DNA from: Candidatus Zixiibacteriota bacterium
Lineage (GTDB): Bacteria > Zixibacteria > MSB-5A5 > JAABVY01 > JAHJOQ01
Reading direction: 5' to 3'
Length of the DNA stretch: 9,857 nt
NCBI GenBank assembly: GCA_030631455.1
Contig: DAOVLC010000024.1
Location: forward strand, 1-9,857
Part shown: positions 1 to 6,154 of the stretch, in pieces
Numbering within the stretch: the stretch's first letter is position 1
Layout: each line of letters begins with the position of its first letter
Notes under the pieces: model-generated
Seen by the model: the letters and a program-made list of their open reading frames with translations, nothing else
Databases searched by the model: none
What the model was told of the DNA's origin: nothing
Position numbers and translations under genes: made by a program

Positions 1-657
1 AGTGGCTATCAGCTTTTCTTTAAGCGCGGTATTTATGAGTCTGGCGCAGTCAAAGGCCGTTGATGTGTTCTCCTCGCTTAGACCTGTGACTTCATGGAAC
101 TTCGTGTTGTACAGCCCGAGAGATTTAGCCTTCTCATTCATCAACTCGACGAATCTCTCCATTGATACGCCCGATTCTCGTGCCAGCGCCCGTGCTGCTC
201 TGTTGTCGGAGCAGATGAGACTGATGTAGAAGAGGTCTTTTGCGTAGAATGTCTCTCCCATCTTCAACTTCGACCTGGCCGAGTTGCGCGAGTCCTCCCG
301 CGAAATCTTGATCACTCTCGACCAATCGAAATCGAGGTCTATCAGCACGAGAGCCATCATGAGCTTGGTAATTGAGGCAATCGGTCTGACGGTCTCGGCT
401 TTCTTCTGCAGAATGATCTCATTCGTCGAGTTATCTATCGCTATAGCCGAGCGGCAGTTCAGCGATGGCTTTCTTGTCACTTTCTGTTCGGTGGGGAAGA
501 AGACCTCATGCTGTGTGGATACTGTTGTCGCCAGCGAAGCATTTATGCAGAACGAGTGATCCAGGAGATTGCGGAGGGGATACCCGAAACGGTAGTATGT
601 CCCCATGACCAATAGGCAAACTGCGATTGTAAATATGATCCTGCGGCGACGTTTCAT
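1..657 (-). CDS. D-alanyl-D-alanine carboxypeptidase / PBP7-type endopeptidase (C-terminus beyond window)
   Basis: Serine peptidase of family S11 that trims or cuts peptidoglycan stem peptides in the periplasm. The frame stays open for 219 residues to the window edge. Residues 1-23 are four arginines after MK followed by a hydrophobic stretch, a signal peptide or N-terminal anchor. The catalytic SxxK tetrad is S95-I-T-K98 (context PIASITKLM), and the second motif S150-D-N152 sits in ICSDNRAA. A family-typical TGLSEENTSTA stretch follows at 191-201. The third motif, KTG, should lie in the missing part. The ATG directly follows the stop of the DUF72 gene (TAGATG) and has a GAGAGGG ribosome site 8 nt upstream, so this start is secure. 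It appears to be the last known gene of the minus-strand operon. Whether it is a carboxypeptidase or an endopeptidase cannot be decided from this part. Confidence 0.93.
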   Translation of the reverse strand, partial: MKRRRRIIFTIAVCLLVMGTYYRFGYPLRNLLDHSFCINASLATTVSTQHEVFFPTEQKVTRKPSLNCRSAIAIDNSTNEIILQKKAETVRPIASITKLMMALVLIDLDFDWSRVIKISREDSRNSARSKLKMGETFYAKDLFYISLICSDNRAARALARESGVSMERFVELMNEKAKSLGLYNTKFHEVTGLSEENTSTAFDCARLINTALKEKLIAT

Positions 658-1461
658 CTACTCGACCCTCTCGTTTACCGACTCCGGTTTCAGGAGTTCC
701 TGCATCATCTTTGCATTCTGGACAGCCTGACCACCGTGGCAGTTGTTGAAGAACATATATACGGATTCAACAGGCGTCTTGCATTCCCGAATTCTGGTGA
801 TCCACTCCTTCAATTGTTGTTCATTGTAAAGATAATCGTATCGGAGTGCTCCTCCTGTCCACCATTGCTCGGCGTTTCTGCCGTGCAGTCTCAGGTAGAT
901 GTTTTTTGAGGTTGACGCAAGCTCCTGTCTCGGGAGCGCGTCGATATGCGGCCCATCTACGGAACAGAGATTTACTCCCGTACCACGGAATAAGTCGACG
1001 GTCTCGTCCCTCAGCCAGCTCCTGTGGCGGAATTCGATGTAAACCGGGTATTCATCGAAGAGACCTGCGGCGCGAGCCACATAGCTTGCATTTTTGGATC
1101 CCCACGGAAATGAGTATGGAAACTGCATCAGGATCCCGCGCAGTTTGCCGGTCATCACAAGAGGCTCAATGCTCTTTTTGAATTGGTCGGAGGTCTTCAG
1201 AATGTCGGCACGGTCGTGAGTCATGCTCTTGTGTGCCTTTACCATGAACTCGAAATTCGCGGGAGTCTTTTTCTCCATATTCTCGAATACTTTGCTGTGC
1301 GGAATCCGATAGTATGATGAGTTTATCTCTACGACATCGAAATGGTTGACGTAATAGTCGAGCATCTTGCCCCTCTGCACGCTTTGCGGATAGAATGGTC
1401 CAATCCAGTCAAGGAAGTAGTAGCCTGACGTACCAATCCTGATGTTATTGAGGTCAATCAT
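658..1461 (-). CDS. DUF72 (YecE-family) TIM-barrel protein
   Basis: Soluble protein of 267 residues, the usual size for DUF72, a family with a TIM-barrel fold and no firmly established biochemical role. Family signatures are present in order: IGTSGYYF at 9-16, EINSSYYRIP at 45-54, KAHK at 75-78, MQFP at 112-115, EFRHRSW at 143-149, RLHGR at 191-195 and FFNNCHGGQA at 237-246. All the conserved polar positions I know from the family appear intact, so it should be a functional member. The ATG at 1461 has a GAGGAG purine run about 14 nt upstream, slightly farther than ideal, but no in-frame alternative start exists there. Its stop abuts the carboxypeptidase ATG, and 45 bp separate it from the zinc-ribbon gene upstream. 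No substrate can be inferred from this context. Confidence 0.93.
   Translation of the reverse strand: MIDLNNIRIGTSGYYFLDWIGPFYPQSVQRGKMLDYYVNHFDVVEINSSYYRIPHSKVFENMEKKTPANFEFMVKAHKSMTHDRADILKTSDQFKKSIEPLVMTGKLRGILMQFPYSFPWGSKNASYVARAAGLFDEYPVYIEFRHRSWLRDETVDLFRGTGVNLCSVDGPHIDALPRQELASTSKNIYLRLHGRNAEQWWTGGALRYDYLYNEQQLKEWITRIRECKTPVESVYMFFNNCHGGQAVQNAKMMQELLKPESVNERVE
666..672 (-). promoter_or_regulatory. Shine-Dalgarno site of the carboxypeptidase
   Basis: GAGAGGG on the minus strand, 8 nt before the ATG at 657. It lies inside the last codons of the DUF72 gene and fixes the start of a gene that has no intergenic space of its own. Confidence 0.7.
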
Positions 1462-1506
1462 GATCTGACACTGTTCTCCTCAATGAGTATTATCGGCATC
1501 CATTTC

Positions 1507-1626
1507 TCACTTCTTTGGCGCCTTCTGGAATCTCACAGATCCGCACTTCGGACAAACCCATTTTCTCTGCTTGTGGAATACTCTTTTCAATTCCTTCATC
1601 GGCTTCTTGCACTTTCTGCATATCAT
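1507..1626 (-). CDS. 39-residue basic zinc-ribbon microprotein
   Basis: Very small protein with two CxxC knuckles, C3-C6 (MICRKC) and C25-C28 (WVCPKCGS), the four-cysteine arrangement of a zinc ribbon. Fifteen of its 39 residues are lysine or arginine, which would suit contact with nucleic acid or an acidic partner. Its ATG shares one base with the TGA of the upstream membrane-protein gene (TGATG), so translation is probably coupled; the only ribosome-site candidate is a weak GGGA 10 nt upstream. The same frame is open upstream to 1974, but that part is antisense-like, low-complexity sequence lying entirely inside the membrane-protein gene, so I take M at 1626 as the true start. I do not recognise a named family. 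Short rubredoxin-like or FmdB-like ribbons are related in shape only. Confidence 0.75.
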   Translation of the reverse strand: MICRKCKKPMKELKRVFHKQRKWVCPKCGSVRFQKAPKK

Positions 1627-2222
1627 CACGAAATAATCCCAAACGCGTCCCTCAAGACAAATTCGAGCCTGCCGATCAACAGCGAAATCCTCGACATGAC
1701 GGTATAGCCAAAGGTCGCACCGAAGAACACCATGAGGAAGTAAGTGCCAAGCTGAGTGAATCTGCCGAACATGCCTTCCTGCCTCTTCGAGAAATAGAAA
1801 TATGCTATAGTACTCGTTACACCGATTAGTATCACTACGCCATTCACAGTCAACAGACTCTGCATCGATGCGGACATCTGCTTCAGTATCCTCGCCTGAA
1901 GCATCGCAGGAATGGAGATTCCGGCACCGAACCCGATCATCAGCGCGAGCGGAAGACGAGAAAGATAAGCCCACTTCTTCTTCAAGCGGACGAACATCAG
2001 ACAGCCAAGAGCTGTTGGCACCAGGACTAGGAGTTCACCCTGTACGAACAGCTTGTCGATTACAAGTGGATAGATAGTGTTCCTACATATTATCACCAGG
2101 TAGTATCCGACTGAGATTCCGACCAGAAGATACTCCGCGAAACGATAGAACGGGTTCTCCTTGTAAAGGAACGAGAAGATAAGCAGCGTTAGAACGAGTG
2201 CTGTGAATGTTCCGATCTCCAT
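1626..2222 (-). CDS. Six-helix integral membrane protein of the DUF6754-type cluster
   Basis: Protein of 198 residues, almost wholly hydrophobic, with about six predicted membrane helices near 4-20, 29-46, 63-78, 89-108, 127-144 and 157-176. Basic loops lie at 79-83 (RLKKK) and 146-148 (KRQ). The C-terminal stretch MSRISLLIGRLEFVL (176-190) looks like a conserved tail I associate with homologues next to DUF6754-type genes. The frame can be opened 39 bp further upstream, but the start at 2222 is preferred: it overlaps the previous stop as TGATG, exactly like the next junction, and has AGAG 6 nt and GGAG 12 nt upstream. No transport or enzyme motif is visible. I cannot assign a function; it probably forms a complex with the products of the three preceding genes. 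Confidence 0.88.
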   Translation of the reverse strand: MEIGTFTALVLTLLIFSFLYKENPFYRFAEYLLVGISVGYYLVIICRNTIYPLVIDKLFVQGELLVLVPTALGCLMFVRLKKKWAYLSRLPLALMIGFGAGISIPAMLQARILKQMSASMQSLLTVNGVVILIGVTSTIAYFYFSKRQEGMFGRFTQLGTYFLMVFFGATFGYTVMSRISLLIGRLEFVLRDAFGIIS

Positions 2223-3022
2223 CAGCGTCTCTTTCTCCATGCGGCTATGTTCGCAATGCAAACAACCAGGATTATCAGGAGATGCCCCGACGACTGCGCG
2301 AGCATTCCGCGCTGACCGCCGCCGACATACCCAAGCAGCTTCTCATACTCCGCCGCGCCCTTGAGACCGCCTACCATTCCCACGAGTTGGCCGGATTCAG
2401 TGTATGGATAATAGGAGGTCGCCATGACAGCTGTCAGACCTGTTACGATCTTTTGATGATACCGGCTACCGGCGTACTCGACCCAGTAAGTCGGAAGTGA
2501 GCCGTCAGCTATCGATAGGACGAGTGAAATATCGCTGTAATTGCGCACTTTCGCGAACGCGGGGTATTCCGTCCAGTCATCGTTCATATAGTCGAGAGGG
2601 AATACCGAGTTGATATCCTCGCCCATGCCAAGGATCGCAGAGACATACTGAGGACGAAAACCGAGATAAATGTAATGTTCACCGTATTCCTTCCCGAATT
2701 CCTGAGCGATGGAAGAAAGCATATTGTACCCGATCGCAGTTCCTTCGGAGAATAGCGCAAGGCCTACGATCCTCAAATCTCTCCCGAATGTATGCCTGAT
2801 CATGGCTTCTGCCACCGGCTGTACCTCGGGAAGAGAGGACGCCTCGATATCGAACGACACAATGATGTGACTCCCGGCGGGAATCTCCTCAATCGCTTCA
2901 AAGACTTTCTCAGTCTGAGGTCCTACGTTAACAGGCAGTTCAAGCTTGGTCAATAGGGGGATTGCTACAGCTAACAGCAGCAGAAGATATATGATGCGCT
3001 TGTCGATCCGTGTCAAGTCCAT
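2222..3022 (-). CDS. Bitopic membrane protein with large extracytoplasmic domain, unknown function
   Basis: Protein of 266 residues. A basic N-terminus (RIDKR) precedes a helix at about 10-25; a hydrophilic domain fills 27-244; a second helix at about 246-262 ends in WRKRR. The positive-inside rule puts both ends in the cytoplasm and the central domain, roughly 215 residues, outside. That domain begins with alternating hydrophobic segments (SHIIVSFDIEASS at 51-63; LRIVGLALF at 83-91) suggesting an alpha/beta fold, and ends with a glycine-rich stretch (VGMVGGLKGAAEYEKLLG at 214-231). The ATG has a strong GGGAGAGG site 7 nt upstream and starts 3 nt after the previous stop. No cysteines pair obviously and no catalytic motif is recognised. 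It probably acts with the neighbouring membrane proteins. Confidence 0.9.
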   Translation of the reverse strand: MDLTRIDKRIIYLLLLLAVAIPLLTKLELPVNVGPQTEKVFEAIEEIPAGSHIIVSFDIEASSLPEVQPVAEAMIRHTFGRDLRIVGLALFSEGTAIGYNMLSSIAQEFGKEYGEHYIYLGFRPQYVSAILGMGEDINSVFPLDYMNDDWTEYPAFAKVRNYSDISLVLSIADGSLPTYWVEYAGSRYHQKIVTGLTAVMATSYYPYTESGQLVGMVGGLKGAAEYEKLLGYVGGGQRGMLAQSSGHLLIILVVCIANIAAWRKRR

Positions 3023-3025
3023 TTA

Positions 3026-3649
3026 TCAACCTCTCCCGAGATAGCTTCTTTCGATTCCGAGTATTACTCTAAGAGCAGTCGTAATCGAGCCAAGACCGAT
3101 CCCGATAAGGACGGCTCGTTTGGCTGACATCGACGGCACTGTCAGTATCCACTCAGCGCCTGCCGGTATGTAGTCGCTGATCAGTGCCCCGATCGGGATT
3201 CTTCCGAGCATAATGACAATCGCTGCGGCAAGCAATATGCCTGCTTCGACGTTCCTGAGTCTGAAGCCTCTGTACGCAGCTGTCGCGACAAAGAAAGCGA
3301 GCAGGGCGAACACAGTCGACTGCATCGGCACCTGCATGTTGTCGAACATCCAGACGAAAGCGGTGCCTCTTCCGGTTCCACCCAGGAACCCTGCCGAGGC
3401 CATCACGATGATTGCCGAAAGCGTCACAATGCTGTATCCCCAGAGTTTTTCTCTGCGCGATATTTTCTTGAGGTGGATCTGGAATACTGAGAGTACACCG
3501 ACTATCAGGGTGAATGCGAAAATGATCTGGACCCAGTCCAGCACAGTCGAGTAGCCTGATACCACGATGGGATGAGGCGAATAATACTGGGCTAAACCGA
3601 ATGCTCCGAATACGAAACAGATTAGAAGGGGGATGCGTTTTCGAAGCAT
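3026..3649 (-). CDS. Integral membrane protein of the DUF6754-type cluster
   Basis: Protein of 207 residues with about six membrane helices near 4-20, 34-55, 72-90, 110-126, 134-152 and 178-196. A basic cytoplasmic loop at 61-67 (KKISRRE) and the glycine-rich turn GFLGGTGRGTAF (87-98) stand out. The end, GIERSYLGRG (198-207), looks conserved in proteins of this type. A TTG at 3679 would add ten residues and overlap the upstream gene, but the ATG at 3649 gives a normal signal-like start (MLRKRIPLL) and sits 11 nt after the upstream stop with a weak AGAAAG site, so I use the ATG. No known transporter motif is seen. The role is unknown; context suggests a membrane partner of the FN3 protein. Confidence 0.88.
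   Translation of the reverse strand: MLRKRIPLLICFVFGAFGLAQYYSPHPIVVSGYSTVLDWVQIIFAFTLIVGVLSVFQIHLKKISRREKLWGYSIVTLSAIIVMASAGFLGGTGRGTAFVWMFDNMQVPMQSTVFALLAFFVATAAYRGFRLRNVEAGILLAAAIVIMLGRIPIGALISDYIPAGAEWILTVPSMSAKRAVLIGIGLGSITTALRVILGIERSYLGRG
3030..3037 (-). promoter_or_regulatory. Shine-Dalgarno site of the bitopic membrane protein
   Basis: GGGAGAGG, 7 nt before the ATG at 3022. It lies within the last codons of the upstream gene and is the strongest ribosome site in the membrane operon, so this protein may be made in larger amounts than its neighbours. Confidence 0.7.
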
Positions 3650-3660
3650 GGGTATTCTTT

Positions 3661-4824
3661 CTACGTTTGTCCCAGCCAATCTGAGAGCACACTCGATCCG
3701 AATGTCGCCATAATCGCGCCAACCACAAGCAGGGTCACGATGATCACTTTCAGATAGTCCTGCACCTTAACCGATGCGAGTATCTTCGAATCCTTAGTCA
3801 GGTATCCCGAAGCTGCGAACAGCTCTTCGCCAATCAGAGTGTAGTCGCAAGCTACCATGAAAAACGAAAGCTGGATTGTCGAATCGGTACCGGCCACCTG
3901 CATCGCTCCGACAGAATTGCCGGTTTCTGCGAGGATGAGAGCTTCTCCCTCGAACGTGCCAAGTAGGAATACGGCTGCCGGTTTGTAGCGTGTAATCAGT
4001 CCATCTACGGCAGCGGCGTAGCCAAGCTGCGACGAGGTCGTGTAGAAGACATTGTCTGCGTTGTAAATATCTGCCTGTCCCTGCTCGATGTACGCCTCGT
4101 GAATCACCTCTTCTGCGGCAGCCATGATGACCGGATCGTGAGTCGGGAAATATAGATCACACCTGTACTCGGCGGTCTTAGTCGCGACATATCGCAGGAT
4201 GTTTAGTGCTGCTATCGTTGTTGGGCGCTGGATATCGCCGCCCCATCCGGGGGTGAAGAGAACGGACTTGCCCATCTCAGTTGCACGGCCGACAGCCTCG
4301 TCAACCGCCTCCAGTCCCCGAATCGGCCTGACATAGAACGACTTTCCGCTCCTCTGGATGTACATTACTCCTGCAAGAACAGCTAAACATGCAAGAACGC
4401 CAACGAGCACAACTGTCCGATTGGCGTTGAACCATTGAGGTGATGACGTCACGGAGCCTACGCGGAATTGCGTGCCTGAGACGGAATCCTTCGCCTCAAG
4501 TCTGTATTCGTATGCGATTCCATCAATCGTGTTGTTATCAAGGAACAGCTTTTCTCTTGTCGTTGTCTCTGCGAGCCTGTCCCAATCACTGTCTCCGACA
4601 GCGCGCCTGTAAACGGTCAGCGTGTCAACATGCGCAGGTATGAGATCGGCAGAGTCGCTCCAGAAGATTGTAATGCTTCCGCCACCGTCCGACGGCGTAT
4701 CGTGTGCGCCACAGTCAGCCTGCGCCTCCGCATACAATGGCGAAGGAAATATGAAGAAGCTTACAAGAATCAGGCAGGAGACAATAACCCACCGCTGGAA
4801 AATATTCGTACCCTCACCCTTCAT
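3661..4824 (-). CDS. FN3 - transmembrane - DUF6754-like protein, first gene of the membrane operon
   Basis: Protein of 387 residues. Residues 1-33 form a signal peptide (hydrophobic 12-28, cleavage site near YAEA). Residues 38-130 form one fibronectin-type-III-like domain, recognisable by HDTPSDGGGSITIFWSDS and YEYRLEAKD. A helix at about 137-155 follows, then a soluble domain at 160-355 beginning FYVRPIRGLEAVDEAVGRA and containing TPGWGGDIQRPTTIAALNIL, then a last helix at about 358-376. From memory the second domain matches DUF6754, whose function is not known. The topology puts FN3 outside and the DUF6754-like domain in the cytoplasm. A TTG at 4848 would lengthen the frame, but the ATG at 4824 gives a clean signal peptide. 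No Shine-Dalgarno precedes it. It may be a sensor or scaffold subunit; this is inference. Confidence 0.88.
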   Translation of the reverse strand: MKGEGTNIFQRWVIVSCLILVSFFIFPSPLYAEAQADCGAHDTPSDGGGSITIFWSDSADLIPAHVDTLTVYRRAVGDSDWDRLAETTTREKLFLDNNTIDGIAYEYRLEAKDSVSGTQFRVGSVTSSPQWFNANRTVVLVGVLACLAVLAGVMYIQRSGKSFYVRPIRGLEAVDEAVGRATEMGKSVLFTPGWGGDIQRPTTIAALNILRYVATKTAEYRCDLYFPTHDPVIMAAAEEVIHEAYIEQGQADIYNADNVFYTTSSQLGYAAAVDGLITRYKPAAVFLLGTFEGEALILAETGNSVGAMQVAGTDSTIQLSFFMVACDYTLIGEELFAASGYLTKDSKILASVKVQDYLKVIIVTLLVVGAIMATFGSSVLSDWLGQT

Positions 4825-4916
4825 ACCATAATATAGATTGGGCGACAACAGGGTCGCGTCAACAAAAACAGATTTTAATGTTGACTCCGTGTTGCTTTAC
4901 ACAGCACTTTTGTGTT
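4825..4916. promoter_or_regulatory. Divergent promoter/operator region
   Basis: The 92 bp between two divergent operons. An inverted pair GTCAAC (4858-4863) and GTTGAC (4880-4885), 16 bp apart, supplies a TTGAC -35-like box on each strand, each pointing to its own operon. A TATATT -10-like hexamer lies on the minus strand at 4835-4830, but 21 bp from its -35 box, longer than usual; the plus strand has only poor -10 matches around 4904-4910. A second inverted repeat, GCGAC (4842-4846) with GTCGC (4853-4857), lies between the minus-strand elements and could be an operator. No purine-rich ribosome site is seen for either first gene. Confidence 0.5.
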
Positions 4917-4919
4917 GTG
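4900..4919 (+). promoter_or_regulatory. Hairpin/inverted repeat covering the GTG start of the binding protein
   Basis: CACAGCAC (4900-4907), loop TTTT, GTGTTGTG (4912-4919). The arms pair over 8 bp with one G-U pair. The right arm ends with the GTG taken as the start codon, so as RNA it would hide the start, and as DNA it could be an operator. The structure is seen directly; any role is inference. Confidence 0.4.
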
Positions 4920-6146
4920 AAAAAGCTCGTGATGATAACCATCGTCGCTTTGCTGGCAGGTTGTGGAGGTTCGGACGATGATACGAAGATACGCCTTACT
5001 TTCTGGCAGTTCTGGACTTCACCCGATGTGAAGCCGACGATAGAATCACTAATTGCAGAGTACGAGCAAGCTCACCCTGAGATCGAGATCGATCTTGTGG
5101 ATCTGACCTGGTCTGACGGGCATGAGAAGATAGTCATAGCCTTTAGCACCGGCTCTGCGCCTGATATAGTCGAGCTCGGCTCGGACTGGATCGGGGAATT
5201 CGCGCTCAAGGGAGTGATCACTGACCTTACTGACTTCCATGATAGCGCTTCGTCTGATCTCATGATGTGGGAACCGGCAAGGGTTGATGGGAAGGTCTAT
5301 GCCGTGCCGTGGCTGCTCGGGACACGTGTCTTGTTCTACAATAAGGACCTATTGGATCTGGCCGGGATCGAGACTAAAGAAGCACCGAGGACATGGGATC
5401 AGTTGCTTGACTATTCGACACGAATATCGAATCTCGAACTTGGAGTACCTGTTTATGGTTTCGGGTCGAATTCGGCGGAGCGCCATAGGCTCTACAAGAA
5501 GTTCCTGCCGTTTCTCTGGAGCAACGGCGGGGCAATTCTGTCGGAAGATGGCACCGTCTCTCTTCTCGATCAGCCCGAGGCGATTGCGGCTCTCGAGTAT
5601 TACGTCTCACTCTCCGATGCCGGTTACATGGAATCGCAGCGAGGACTCGATGACAAGTTTCTCGCGGGTGAGCTCGGTTTTATCATCTCGGGTGATTGGC
5701 TGCTGCGGAGAATCGCGAATCAGTCTCCACAGTTTGATGTCGGCACGGCGCTGATTCCAACACCGGATACCTCTGATGTGTCAGTTTCATTCGCGGGTGG
5801 CGAGTATCTTACCCTCAACAGCCAGTCGAAGCAGAAACGCGAGGCGCTGAAGTTTATCTCCTATCTCGTGGCGGAAGATGCGGACTACGATTTCTGTAAC
5901 GCTGTCGGAAGCCCTACGCCTGCGAATAGAGGCGCAGCGTCTCGAATTCTGTCGGAGGCTGATTCGTTAAGTGAAACTTTCCTTCGCCAGATAGAGACAG
6001 CACGCACACCGCCGGTTCATCCGGAGTGGGTGCACATAGAGGAGATTCTGGAGAAGGCTGTCGAGAAGGCAATCTACCATAAGAGTACTCCTGCATCAGC
6101 TCTGGGAACAGCCAGATCCGAAATAGACAAGCTCCTGGTGAAATAA
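4917..6146 (+). CDS. Sugar ABC transporter substrate-binding lipoprotein (family 1)
   Basis: Periplasmic or membrane-tethered solute receptor that delivers a carbohydrate-type ligand to the permeases encoded next. From GTG at 4917 it is 409 residues, normal for the family 1 (MalE/UgpB-like) group. KKLVMITIVALLAGC is a lipoprotein signal with lipobox L13-A-G-C16. Family hallmarks follow: LTFWQFW near the mature N-terminus, GSAPDIVELGSDW near 79-91, AVPWLLGTRVLFYNKDLL near 128-145, ELGFIISGDWLL near 250-261, and FAGGEYLTLNSQS near 292-304. An ATG at 4878 would add 13 residues rich in cysteine ahead of the signal and lies in the promoter region, so GTG is preferred. No Shine-Dalgarno is visible before either start. 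The next gene begins 8 bp after the stop. The ligand cannot be named. Confidence 0.93.
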   Translation: MKKLVMITIVALLAGCGGSDDDTKIRLTFWQFWTSPDVKPTIESLIAEYEQAHPEIEIDLVDLTWSDGHEKIVIAFSTGSAPDIVELGSDWIGEFALKGVITDLTDFHDSASSDLMMWEPARVDGKVYAVPWLLGTRVLFYNKDLLDLAGIETKEAPRTWDQLLDYSTRISNLELGVPVYGFGSNSAERHRLYKKFLPFLWSNGGAILSEDGTVSLLDQPEAIAALEYYVSLSDAGYMESQRGLDDKFLAGELGFIISGDWLLRRIANQSPQFDVGTALIPTPDTSDVSVSFAGGEYLTLNSQSKQKREALKFISYLVAEDADYDFCNAVGSPTPANRGAASRILSEADSLSETFLRQIETARTPPVHPEWVHIEEILEKAVEKAIYHKSTPASALGTARSEIDKLLVK

Positions 6147-6154
6147 AGCACACG

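Noticed and set aside
2..559. Plus-strand open frames over the left edge
   Set aside because: They lie opposite the carboxypeptidase, which has intact SxxK and SxN motifs; the plus-strand products show no recognisable pattern.
1627..1974. Upstream extension of the zinc-ribbon frame to a 155-residue protein
   Set aside because: The extra 116 residues lie wholly inside a convincing six-helix membrane protein on the same strand, in another frame, and have no domain-like pattern; the TGATG junction marks a better start.
3153..3728. Alternative minus-strand frame of 191 codons over the membrane protein
   Set aside because: It is arginine/histidine-rich with no helices, typical of an out-of-frame reading of a hydrophobic gene.
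4878..4916. ATG start giving a longer solute-binding protein
   Set aside because: It would place a cysteine-rich stretch ahead of a complete lipoprotein signal and overlaps the TTGAC box; GTG at 4917 gives a standard signal peptide.
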